From NCBI GenBank assembly GCA_021811505.1, contig JAJZOM010000212.1, positions 1 through 9,733 on the forward strand: DNA of 9,733 nt, read 5' to 3'. Below, piece by piece: positions 1 to 5,079 of this stretch. Each line of letters starts with the position of its first letter. Within the stretch, counting starts at the first letter, position 1. Below the pieces are notes generated by a model. The model saw only the letters and a program-made list of their open reading frames with translations. It had not been told where the DNA came from and did no database searches. Source of the DNA: Thermoplasmata archaeon (lineage in GTDB: Archaea; Thermoplasmatota; Thermoplasmata; Thermoplasmatales; Thermoplasmataceae). Both the position numbers and the translations under genes were made by a program.

Positions 1-792
1 CTTATTTTTGTTGACGTTGAGGATGCGCGAGTAGAAGTACTGCGCCGCGGGTTGGAAACACGATTATATACGGCGATCGACAAGGAAAGTAATGAAGAAT
101 ATCTTATCTCCATGAAGCCTCCGCTTATCAAGGAAGCCATTGAATGGGCTATCAGTCAGGGATTTCCAGCGAAGACTATCAATGCCAGTACCATGGGACA
201 TGCGATCACGCAGATCGGATACCAGAACATAACTGTTAACAAAAAACTCTCAAATAACACGAATATTAAAGCGTGGAGAGATATTTGCATCCTGCCGTTT
301 GACGATGTCAGTATCGGATCAGTATCGGGTGGGGCAAAACAGGCGAAACTGACAAAAACCACGCAGGAGATTCACGGAACTGTAAACAGTATCGGGTACC
401 CTCCTATTCCCGCTCATGCATGGGCGCGCGCGCATGAGGAAGCGTATAGGAAGGTATCCGATACTGAACCGCACTTCGCCTTAGGCAACACCGCACCAGC
501 GGCGGTATCGAGTGAAAAGGGGTCATCCGATACCGAACCGATACTCCCCGATGATCATCATGAGAGTAAACCCGCTCAAACACCGCTTCCTGATGCGAAT
601 CCCCTCACTCCTGAGCAGGGCACGGACAAGAGCGAAACGAATGAAAATCCAAAACTCAGAACGTACATCGTCCTCAAGGATTTTGCATACAATGGTCACG
701 TGTATTCAGCTGGCATGGAATTCGTCATCACCACTGACCTGGGCGATTACGTATCCCAGGGGGTTCTTGGCCTAAAGGAGGGAACGGCATGA
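1..792 (+). CDS. C-terminal part of a larger protein, possibly a plasmid/virus replication protein (5' end outside window)
   Basis: The frame is open from base 1 with no stop upstream, so the apparent TTG start at 52 is probably internal and the gene begins outside the window; 263 residues are visible. The first ~110 residues are a compact, basic, probably helical or winged-helix-like segment (a run around MGHAITQIGYQNITVNKKL, then KAWRDICILPFD). This looks like the C-terminal DNA-binding tail of primase-helicase type proteins, but I cannot name the family. Next comes a low-complexity linker rich in P, S, T, D and E, with SDTEP present twice. The last ~45 residues (YIVLKDFAYNGHVYSAGMEFVI...VSQGVL) form a small beta module like those found in phage and replication proteins. 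The stop overlaps the next gene by ATGA (789-792). A symmetric motif array lies in its DNA at 311-544. A replication role is inference. Confidence 0.75.
   Translation, partial: LIFVDVEDARVEVLRRGLETRLYTAIDKESNEEYLISMKPPLIKEAIEWAISQGFPAKTINASTMGHAITQIGYQNITVNKKLSNNTNIKAWRDICILPFDDVSIGSVSGGAKQAKLTKTTQEIHGTVNSIGYPPIPAHAWARAHEEAYRKVSDTEPHFALGNTAPAAVSSEKGSSDTEPILPDDHHESKPAQTPLPDANPLTPEQGTDKSETNENPKLRTYIVLKDFAYNGHVYSAGMEFVITTDLGDYVSQGVLGLKEGTA
311..544. repeat. Symmetric array of six GTATCGG motifs around a GC-alternating palindrome
   Basis: GTATCGG occurs directly at 311-317, 322-328 and 389-395, and inverted (CCGATAC) at 458-464, 527-533 and 538-544. The wider consensus is about TCAGTATCGGAT. Start-to-start spacings are 11, 67, 69, 69 and 11, so the array is mirror-symmetric about base ~427. 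At that centre lies an inverted repeat, CTCATGC (413-419) and GCATGAG (432-438), with an alternating GC tract at 424-433. An A-rich stretch (about 228-272) flanks the left side. Copies use two different reading frames of the host gene (SIG/VSG, SDT/PI), which argues for a DNA-level function such as an origin, centromere or operator. One further copy lies at 8824-8830, which is about what chance predicts. Confidence 0.6.
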
Positions 793-1139
793 ATTCACAC
801 TGCCGTTGGGGGGAGAGACTTGCATGGGCGCGGAGTCTCAAAGTCCCGGCATGCATTGTCTGCACTCTCCGCTTCGATGCAGGCGAGCCTGCCATACGGA
901 TAAACAAGTTACCTGGCGACTTTTCGGTTTATTTCCATGCCCGCTGTTATGGCGATATCCAGGAATCTTCAAGACGTGCGAGGAAGGTCATGGGCGAAAT
1001 GATCCTGGGATTGAGGAGCTGGTCTTCCGGGGTAACGGAGATTGAAAGGATAGCACCATTCAGGGACTACGTGCCGGCAAGGCTAAAGTTTCCAAAAAAC
1101 GTTCCGGACGGCTTGAATTCTAGGAGGGATGGGGCATGA
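789..1139 (+). CDS. Small protein with treble-clef-like zinc finger
   Basis: This is a 116-residue protein. The ATG at 789 overlaps the upstream stop by ATGA and has a strong AAGGAGGG ribosome site at 775-782, which fixes the start. Residues 22-53 hold a C-x2-C ... H-x2-C pattern (C22, C25, H50, C53) around GEPAIRI and VYFHARCY. This spacing is typical of treble-clef or PARP/LIM-like zinc fingers in which the two halves are joined by a beta hairpin. The rest is basic (RRARK, around 62-66) and has no recognised domain. A nucleic-acid-binding role within the operon is inference. The gene overlaps the next one by ATGA at 1136-1139. Confidence 0.75.
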   Translation: MNSHCRWGERLAWARSLKVPACIVCTLRFDAGEPAIRINKLPGDFSVYFHARCYGDIQESSRRARKVMGEMILGLRSWSSGVTEIERIAPFRDYVPARLKFPKNVPDGLNSRRDGA

Positions 1140-1306
1140 GCATCCCCCGCGCCACTGACCCCCAGAAGCGGGCCATCAAGAACATGATGTTCAACACCCA
1201 GAACATTCAGTTCGTCCTGGATTTCATGCTATCCAGGGGAAAGCGATACCTCGGCGAGCTTTCAATCGAGGAAGCTAAGGATCTGATCGGAGGGCTGGTC
1301 AAGTGA
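1136..1306 (+). CDS. 56-residue protein resembling the C-terminal tail of phage single-strand annealing/ssDNA proteins
   Basis: This short gene encodes MSIPRATDPQKRAIKNMM...YLGELSIEEAKDLIGGLVK. An AGGAGGG ribosome site at 1122-1128 sits 7 bases before the ATG, and the gene is linked by ATGA (1136) upstream and GTGA (1303-1306) downstream, so it is well supported despite its size. The pattern 'ATDxQxxxIKxM ... LSxEEAxxLIxxL' is the small helical module often seen at the C-terminus of phage recombination (ERF/RecT-like) and other DNA-handling proteins. Here it stands alone. Function in DNA repair or recombination is inference from that resemblance only. Confidence 0.7.
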   Translation: MSIPRATDPQKRAIKNMMFNTQNIQFVLDFMLSRGKRYLGELSIEEAKDLIGGLVK

Positions 1307-1575
1307 TTGCCATGACCCAGGCCATCCTTGACAGTTTCGACCGTGACGATGGTCATGATTTGTCTCCTTTTGATCGATCGATATACCCCCCTCTCCTCCC
1401 CGTCACACGTCTACACTATGAGAACTATCTGCCTGTCCTCATACTGAAAGATTTCAACGTAGCCTGGACAGACCGCAACTGGTACCTGCATGAGCAGGAC
1501 CTCGTGTACCTGGATGAAAAGCTGGCCACAATCCTCATTTCCCGAGGTATTGCTAGGAAGACGGAGGTCCACTGA
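1303..1575 (+). CDS. Small protein with GINS-B-like beta module
   Basis: The gene encodes 90 residues. The GTG at 1303 overlaps the previous stop (GTGA); an ATG at 1312 is an alternative start. Residues ~1-40 have no clear fold. Residues ~43-86 read LPVLILKDFNVAWTDRNWYL...DLVYLDEKLATILISRGIA. This fits the pattern 'V.IL.D....D...Y.L...D.V.LPE..A..LI.RG.A', as in the small C-terminal B domain of archaeal GINS subunits and in small SH3-like modules of phage proteins. The C-terminus of the first gene in this operon has a related LKDF module. A replisome contact is a reasonable guess, but the similarity is short and judged by eye. Confidence 0.7.
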   Translation: MIAMTQAILDSFDRDDGHDLSPFDRSIYPPLLPVTRLHYENYLPVLILKDFNVAWTDRNWYLHEQDLVYLDEKLATILISRGIARKTEVH

Positions 1576-1576
1576 C

Positions 1577-1837
1577 ATGACGAAGCCTGAAGACATCCGC
1601 AGGGAGATCTCTTACTGGAACGGTTTCCGGGACGCCATGGAGATCGCCCTCCTGAAACCTGAAAAGATTGGAACGCTGCATTCCAGGGCAATTGAGAAGA
1701 TAGAGGAACTGCGCCGAATCCTAAAGGTATACGAGGCCCGGGAACTTATTATTGAATCACAGTCAAGGCCTCCCGAAATCTTGCAGGACCAGGGAGGCCA
1801 TGACAACCCCAAAAAAGAGGTCAGGGAAAATGTGTAA
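1577..1837 (+). CDS. Hypothetical 86-residue helical protein
   Basis: The ATG at 1577 is preceded by GGAGGT (1563-1568), a clear ribosome site, which makes it preferable to the longer in-frame extension beginning at 1490. The protein starts MTKPEDIRREISYWNGFRDAMEIALLKP and continues with LHSRAIEKIEELRRILKVYEARELI, so two amphipathic helices are likely. The C-terminal ~20 residues are polar and probably disordered. I recognise no family. It lies one base after the previous stop and overlaps the next gene by 8 bases, so it is part of the same operon. Confidence 0.65.
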   Translation: MTKPEDIRREISYWNGFRDAMEIALLKPEKIGTLHSRAIEKIEELRRILKVYEARELIIESQSRPPEILQDQGGHDNPKKEVRENV

Positions 1838-2000
1838 GGAACACATAAAGGCATGGTATGAGGGAACTGGCCTGTCCCCTCACGCTGTAATGGAGAAGGC
1901 TAAGAGCTTGCCATCGAGCATCAGGAACCATGGGATCCTGGGAATGTCGAGAATCATCATGAGGACGTTTTTCCAGTATACAGGGGTAGTGAAGCAATGA
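1830..2000 (+). CDS. Hypothetical 56-residue protein
   Basis: The start is chosen at the ATG at 1830 because GAGGT (1817-1821) lies 8 bases upstream. An earlier in-frame ATG at 1800 has its GGGAGG only about 2 bases away, which is too close. The product, MCKEHIKAWYEGTGLSPH...GMSRIIMRTFFQYTGVVKQ, is small and basic. It ends in ATGA shared with the next gene (1997-2000). No family is recognised; support comes from operon position, the ribosome site and the overlap. Confidence 0.55.
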   Translation: MCKEHIKAWYEGTGLSPHAVMEKAKSLPSSIRNHGILGMSRIIMRTFFQYTGVVKQ

Positions 2001-2158
2001 GGACCCTGGCTGAGGTAGAGGCAAAGAAACAGGAGATAGATCGGAAAGAAAGGCGATCGAGGGATGCACGAAATCGTGATAACGTCCTGTACTATTCGGG
2101 AGCGATCCATGCCCTGAACTGGATCCTGATGTCCCAGGAACAGGGGATGATGCAATGA
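1997..2158 (+). CDS. Hypothetical 53-residue protein, charged helix
   Basis: This gene encodes MRTLAEVEAKKQEIDRKERRSRDARNRDN followed by VLYYSGAIHALNWILMSQEQGMMQ. The first half is a highly charged helix, the second half a more hydrophobic helix. It is linked by ATGA overlaps on both sides (1997-2000 and 2155-2158), which is the main evidence that it is real. The pattern of a charged helix followed by 'YYSGAIHALNWIL' resembles small uncharacterised phage and plasmid proteins, but I cannot name a family. Confidence 0.6.
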   Translation: MRTLAEVEAKKQEIDRKERRSRDARNRDNVLYYSGAIHALNWILMSQEQGMMQ

Positions 2159-2427
2159 ATGAACGGAAGGAAGGTTATCCACAGAACAGGGATAACAGGA
2201 GAGAGGAAAGACCACAGAGAGACGATTCAGAACCCCGGAATTATGCACAGCCCGATCCCATGAACGTCAGCCTGCAGGGAAGGTCATTGACAGTAACACT
2301 GGTGAATGGCAGGATTGAATCCGGCATATGCAAGAAGATGGGCCAGTACTTCATGGAGCTTCAGGGATCTAACGGCAAAACCATGCTGATAAACAAAGGT
2401 CAGGTCATGGTGGTGAGCGTGCTATGA
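2155..2427 (+). CDS. Hfq/Sm-like RNA-binding protein
   Basis: This is a 90-residue protein. Residues 1-35 are hydrophilic and rich in R, E, D, N and Q, and are probably a disordered RNA-binding tail. Residues ~36-90 fit an Sm fold: LQGRSLTVTLVNGRIESGICKK (Sm1-like, VNG at 50-52), then QYFMELQ, then MLINKGQVMVVSVL (Sm2-like). The Sm1 'LVNG' and the 'LINKGQV' ending are closer to bacterial Hfq (LVNG...YKHAIST) than to the IRGDNV motif of archaeal SmAPs. Sm proteins form rings that bind U- or A-rich RNA. In this operon it may act on the element's own mRNAs or on host RNA, which is inference. A 7-bp hairpin (GTTATCC/GGATAAC, 2174-2180 and 2190-2196) lies at the start of its coding sequence. ATGA overlaps join it to both neighbours. 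Confidence 0.75.
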   Translation: MNERKEGYPQNRDNRREERPQRDDSEPRNYAQPDPMNVSLQGRSLTVTLVNGRIESGICKKMGQYFMELQGSNGKTMLINKGQVMVVSVL

Positions 2428-2867
2428 AAGGGACAGGTAAGACATCCAATCAATCACCCCATGCCCCCTCAATTCTGACAGCACGGATAAACGGACAAAA
2501 AAACGCCAAATATGAGGTTGAAAAAGAGATAGAAAGAGAGCTCCGGTCATTTGAAGCCATGAAAACATGCTCAAGGTTTGAGTTTTGTTCGGCTCCAAAG
2601 TGTCCACTTGATGTTTTGATAAATTCCAGGAGCGAGATTAACGGGGATCCCAAATGCGAAATGGCAAAGGCCACCCGTCATAAGTACTGGGAATCCGTGC
2701 CAGGTTTCTTGAAATCCGATCTTCCACTCCAGGGATATTTTGAATCTGAATACACCCGAATGAAGTCAGCAAGGGCAAGATGGGATGCGCTGCCGGAAGA
2801 AAAGAAGGCAGAGATAAGGGAAAAGATGAAGAACGTCAGGAGAGCCATGGGGGACGGATCGAAATGA
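2424..2867 (+). CDS. CSAPxCPLD-type zinc-binding protein
   Basis: This is a 147-residue protein. The ATG at 2424 overlaps the upstream stop, and GGTGAG (2412-2417) gives a well-spaced ribosome site. The core is C49SRFEFC55SAPKC60PLD...NGDPKC78. It matches a conserved four-cysteine pattern (CxxFxxCSAPxCPLD...GxxxC) that I recognise from uncharacterised plasmid and phage proteins and that probably binds zinc. The N-terminal 45 residues form a charged helix, and the C-terminal ~40 residues (ARWDALPEEKKAEIREKMKNVRRAMG) form another. Its 5' end holds one copy of the 27-bp repeat (2469-2495). The stop overlaps the next start by ATGA. Function is unknown. Confidence 0.75.
   Translation: MKGTGKTSNQSPHAPSILTARINGQKNAKYEVEKEIERELRSFEAMKTCSRFEFCSAPKCPLDVLINSRSEINGDPKCEMAKATRHKYWESVPGFLKSDLPLQGYFESEYTRMKSARARWDALPEEKKAEIREKMKNVRRAMGDGSK
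2469..2495 (+). repeat. 27-bp direct repeat, copy 1
   Basis: The 27 bases from 2469 to 2495, which begin TCAATTCTGACAGCACGG, recur exactly at 2964-2990, 495 bp downstream. The flanks match loosely (C-rich before, A-rich after). Here the repeat is read as SILTARING in the zinc protein gene. Confidence 0.85.
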
Positions 2868-3076
2868 CCTTCTATCATCGCTCATCGGTGAACATAGGGG
2901 GTTTTGTTCTGTCATGTCAGGATGTGAAAGCACCATGTCATATTCTTGTACCATCCATACCCTTCAATTCTGACAGCACGGATAAACGGAACAAAACATG
3001 CGAATATACCAGTCAAAATGACACCTTTTCAAAGACTCCCGGGAAGGAATTAATCGAAGGTGATGAGCATGACTGA
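2864..3076 (+). CDS. Hypothetical 70-residue protein
   Basis: The ATG at 2864 overlaps the previous stop by ATGA, and the reading frame (MTFYHRSSVNIGGFVLSCQDVK...) runs to 3076, where it overlaps the next start. It contains three cysteines (C18, C25, C46), with no obvious paired spacing. Composition is less gene-like than the neighbours, with no clear helix or strand pattern. The middle of the gene is the second copy of the 27-bp repeat, read in a different frame from copy 1 (FNSDSTDKR). It may be a real small gene or a spacer that happens to be open. Support is mainly the overlapping start. Confidence 0.45.
   Translation: MTFYHRSSVNIGGFVLSCQDVKAPCHILVPSIPFNSDSTDKRNKTCEYTSQNDTFSKTPGKELIEGDEHD
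2964..2990 (+). repeat. 27-bp direct repeat, copy 2
   Basis: This is an exact second copy of the sequence at 2469-2495. It falls in another reading frame than copy 1, so the identity is not kept by protein selection on one peptide. I saw no third copy in the window. Confidence 0.85.
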
Positions 3077-3368
3077 CCATTATACCGCAAGATCCCCGGG
3101 ACGATTGCCGGCGCCAACAGGGACCATCACGCTTGACGACTTCATCCCGAAACCTCTTACCGGTAGGACTGAGAAATTCATGCAGTTATGCGACATCTAC
3201 CGCAATGCCACCGGTGAGTACCCCGATTCATCGTACACGATGTTTGAGTTCATCCATGACCATACGCTGCCCTATGAGCTGAGGCACTTCAAGCTCCTTT
3301 CCGAGAACCAGGTAATCACCGTATTCTGGAAGTGGGAGAGAATCATGGGCACTCCCAGGCGACAGTGA
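3069..3368 (+). CDS. Hypothetical 99-residue protein
   Basis: The start is taken at the ATG at 3069, which has AGGTGA (3058-3063) 5 bases upstream; GTG 3060 and ATG 3063 are in frame as alternatives. The product reads MTDHYTARSPGRLPAPTGTITLDDFIPKPL, a proline-rich N-terminus. It is followed by a compact helical part (RTEKFMQLCDIYRNATGEYP...MFEFIHDHTLPYELRHFKLLSENQVITVFWKWERIMG). The domain-like C-terminal 65 residues and codon quality support a real gene. No family is recognised. It overlaps the upstream gene by 8 bases and the next by 1 base. Confidence 0.7.
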   Translation: MTDHYTARSPGRLPAPTGTITLDDFIPKPLTGRTEKFMQLCDIYRNATGEYPDSSYTMFEFIHDHTLPYELRHFKLLSENQVITVFWKWERIMGTPRRQ

Positions 3369-3601
3369 TGCCCACGAGCCGCGAGGTCATGGAAAGATCC
3401 CCCCAGGATCTTAAAGCAATCCTCGACGAGTTCAAGAAACAGTGGACCCAGCTGTCAGGGGACATGGATCTCTTCCTGAGGGAAGTGGAATCCGGAACGC
3501 TTGAGGATGATATCGCCACAAAAGTAAAGACGGGCAGCTACCGGATCTCCATCCTCAGCTCTGAAATCACCGTAATAATGAGGAGGCTGAACAGGCAGTG
3601 A
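3368..3601 (+). CDS. Hypothetical 77-residue helical protein
   Basis: The start at the ATG at 3368 shares its A with the previous stop (TGATG). The product (MPTSREVMERSPQDLKAILDEFKKQWTQLSGDMDLFLREVESGT...SYRISILSSEITVIMRRLNRQ) is predicted to be almost fully helical, probably a two-helix hairpin or a small oligomerising protein. The heptad-like hydrophobic spacing suggests coiled-coil contacts. No family is recognised. It lies near the end of the operon. Confidence 0.65.
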   Translation: MPTSREVMERSPQDLKAILDEFKKQWTQLSGDMDLFLREVESGTLEDDIATKVKTGSYRISILSSEITVIMRRLNRQ

Positions 3602-3609
3602 GGGGTTGA

Positions 3610-3714
3610 ATGAACGATTATCCTTATTCCCCTCATTGCAGCTCTGCAATCATGAAGAACGTAACAAAGGTCCAACCCAGGGCAGGGAACAGCAAGGATG
3701 ATAGCCAGGAATGA
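3610..3714 (+). CDS. Possible 34-residue peptide at the operon end
   Basis: The ATG at 3610 is preceded by GAGGGG (3600-3605) and follows the previous stop by 8 bases. The short product, MNDYPYSPHCSSAIMKNVTKV...GNSKDDSQE, is polar. Only position and ribosome site support it. It could be untranslated operon tail. Confidence 0.35.
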   Translation: MNDYPYSPHCSSAIMKNVTKVQPRAGNSKDDSQE

Positions 3715-3715
3715 T

Positions 3716-3828
3716 GGCATGCCGGACGGCATGTGCCACTCACATGCCAGCCACTCGGAAGCCACAATACCAATAGAAAATGATGGGAAATGGCATGTGG
3801 CGGCGGTTGCTCTCCTATTATTATATAC
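3716..3828 (+). promoter_or_regulatory. Promoter with GGCATGTG operator-like repeats and TATA box
   Basis: GGCATGTG occurs at 3728-3735 and 3792-3799 and, inverted as CACATGCC, at 3741-3748, so 3728-3748 is a perfect 8-bp inverted repeat with a 5-base spacer. A shorter GGCATG lies at 3716-3721. A TATA-like TTATATAC at 3821-3828 follows, about 28-30 bp before the ATG at 3854. The arrangement suggests a regulated promoter for the small gene downstream. The regulator is unknown. Confidence 0.5.
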
Positions 3829-3853
3829 ACATGATTCAAGCGGCGATCCTACA

Positions 3854-3991
3854 ATGGACGGCAAGGCCATAATCGTGAATCCCCTGGATCCGGATAAACC
3901 TGAAATTGAGAACGAGCATAGAAGGAAGATGAACCCAAACTCATTGAAGAACCTCAAACCTTTCAGGGACAGAAAGCCCTCAGAACGATAA
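3854..3991 (+). CDS. Small basic protein with NPNSLKNLKPF motif
   Basis: The chosen start at the ATG at 3854 sits about 28 bp after the TATA box, so the transcript would be leaderless or nearly so. The product has 45 residues: MDGKAIIVNPLDPDKPEIENEHRRKM followed by NPNSLKNLKPFRDRKPSER. The ending resembles the basic 'NPNSLxNLxPFxxG' tail found in many small phage and plasmid DNA-packaging or DNA-binding proteins. The frame remains open upstream to an ATG at 3698 (97 residues). That longer version would run through the GGCATGTG repeats and the TATA box, and its extra sequence looks non-coding. The function is unknown; DNA binding is likely only from its charge. Confidence 0.55.
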   Translation: MDGKAIIVNPLDPDKPEIENEHRRKMNPNSLKNLKPFRDRKPSER

Positions 3992-4076
3992 GCAGAAAGG
4001 AATCCTGCATTCTCCGTGATTTTTCCAGATTTCTATACCCCCGGACATGTTACATACATTTAAAACGCGCGAGAGT

Positions 4077-4115
4077 ATTTTTCAAAAATGAGTTTTCTCT
4101 TTCACTGAAAGAGAA
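4077..4115. terminator. Bidirectional terminator between convergent genes
   Basis: ATTTTTCAAAAAT (4077-4089) gives a T5 run on both strands, as archaeal termination needs. A perfect 9-bp hairpin, TTCTCTTTC/GAAAGAGAA (4095-4103 and 4107-4115, 3-base loop), overlaps the stop of the minus-strand gene and stands just before its T-rich tail. Another T run, about 4020-4025, may stop the plus-strand gene. Confidence 0.6.
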
Positions 4116-5079
4116 GCTCAGGCTTGAATCCCAGTTGTTCGGTGATGCTGTATGCCGGAACCTTGATGTAGGTGTCATTGCCAATGACCTTGTAAGACGA
4201 GCAACCGTATCCGGAATGTATTTTCTTCATCTTCCTCACCAACATTTTGAAGAGATAGACGGTACTGGCCTGGTTCAATGAAACGAAGCCTTTTGATGTA
4301 TCATCATACTTTGCCTGGAGTTTACCCAACTGCACTTTCAGTTCAGCGATTCTGGCCTGGTATGATTCGTTTGAATTATTGATTTCACTCTCAAGCTCTG
4401 ATATCTTCTGCATGAGTGAAGCATTTTCGTCAAGCACTTTCTCTATGCGCCCGTATTCTCCAAGCTTCAATTCTGTTTTGTAAGCCTGGTCTTCCAGGGA
4501 CTTCAATTCATTCTCAGCCTTCTCGATGCGATCTTTTTGAAATGCGATCCCCCGATTATTGTCTGTAATCTGGGAATTGAGTTTCCTGACGGTTTCGCTC
4601 AATATCCTCTGTTCGGATAGTGTATTGGCCCGCAGCACCTCAATTTCACCTTGGAGTTGCTCCTTCTGTTCCATAAGGCCAGAATCCCCGAAGATCTCGT
4701 CTCTTATCTCGGCATCATGCTCGAGCGCTTTCTTCACGACCTCGGAATATTCCGGATGATTGACGTTAGCGACATCCGCAATGAATCCTTTCAGGGATTC
4801 TACCTTAGGGTCTTCCAGGTCGAATTCAGAAGTGAGGCGATGGTAGTAAAACTGCATCGCCTTCACATCCTCATCGCTATCTTCAAGTCCCCGTATAAAC
4901 CTTATGACTTCCTCTTTCCTTGGAAGCTCATCGGAATAATACCAGTCAGGCAGGACGCTTTCCTGCATCCTCGTCCTGGCTGCGTCCTGCAAAAGTTGAG
5001 ATACGCTAATATTTTTACTTTCAAGGAAGCCTTTGAGATCCTTTGGCATCGATACAGTTGTTCTTATGAAATCAGTCAT
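4102..5079 (-). CDS. Ribbon-helix-helix DNA-binding protein with long coiled coil (KfrA-like architecture)
   Basis: This is a 325-residue protein. The start is chosen at the ATG at 5079 because residues 4-38 (FIRTTVSMPKDLKGFLESKNISVSQLLQDAARTRM) are a clean ribbon-helix-helix domain; the longer open frame to 5220 runs through the operator repeats. Residues ~43-130 form a charged helical linker. Residues ~134-262 are a long heptad coiled coil. Residues ~270-325 form a small basic C-terminal domain (YLFKMLVRKMKKIHSGYG...YIKVPAYSITEQLGF). A DNA-binding head with a long coiled-coil tail is the layout of KfrA-like plasmid proteins that regulate themselves and aid segregation, though KfrA uses a different DNA-binding fold. 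A TTTATT box (about 5099-5106) lies ~25 bp upstream, so the mRNA is probably leaderless. Autoregulation via the repeats is inference. Confidence 0.8.
   Translation of the reverse strand: MTDFIRTTVSMPKDLKGFLESKNISVSQLLQDAARTRMQESVLPDWYYSDELPRKEEVIRFIRGLEDSDEDVKAMQFYYHRLTSEFDLEDPKVESLKGFIADVANVNHPEYSEVVKKALEHDAEIRDEIFGDSGLMEQKEQLQGEIEVLRANTLSEQRILSETVRKLNSQITDNNRGIAFQKDRIEKAENELKSLEDQAYKTELKLGEYGRIEKVLDENASLMQKISELESEINNSNESYQARIAELKVQLGKLQAKYDDTSKGFVSLNQASTVYLFKMLVRKMKKIHSGYGCSSYKVIGNDTYIKVPAYSITEQLGFKPELLFQ

Noticed and set aside
1372..1384. GATCGATCGATAT cluster
   Set aside because: It is a short simple repeat within the 1303 gene, with no further copies or symmetry beyond the GATC steps.
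2175..2183. TTATCCACA, identical to the bacterial DnaA box
   Set aside because: It is a single copy inside a coding region, and the window looks archaeal, where DnaA is absent. It is explained as part of the hairpin in the Hfq-like gene.
2188..2199. AGGGATAACAGG, a partial match to the I-SceI homing site
   Set aside because: Only 12 of 18 bases match, it lies in coding sequence, and no LAGLIDADG gene is present.
1880..2248. 122-codon minus-strand frame within the operon
   Set aside because: It lies opposite three ATGA-linked plus-strand genes with ribosome sites; it is a shadow frame.
3698..3853. Longer start (ATG 3698) for the small basic protein
   Set aside because: The extra segment contains the GGCATGTG repeats and the TATA box, and the peptide looks non-coding. 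Kept as an alternative only.
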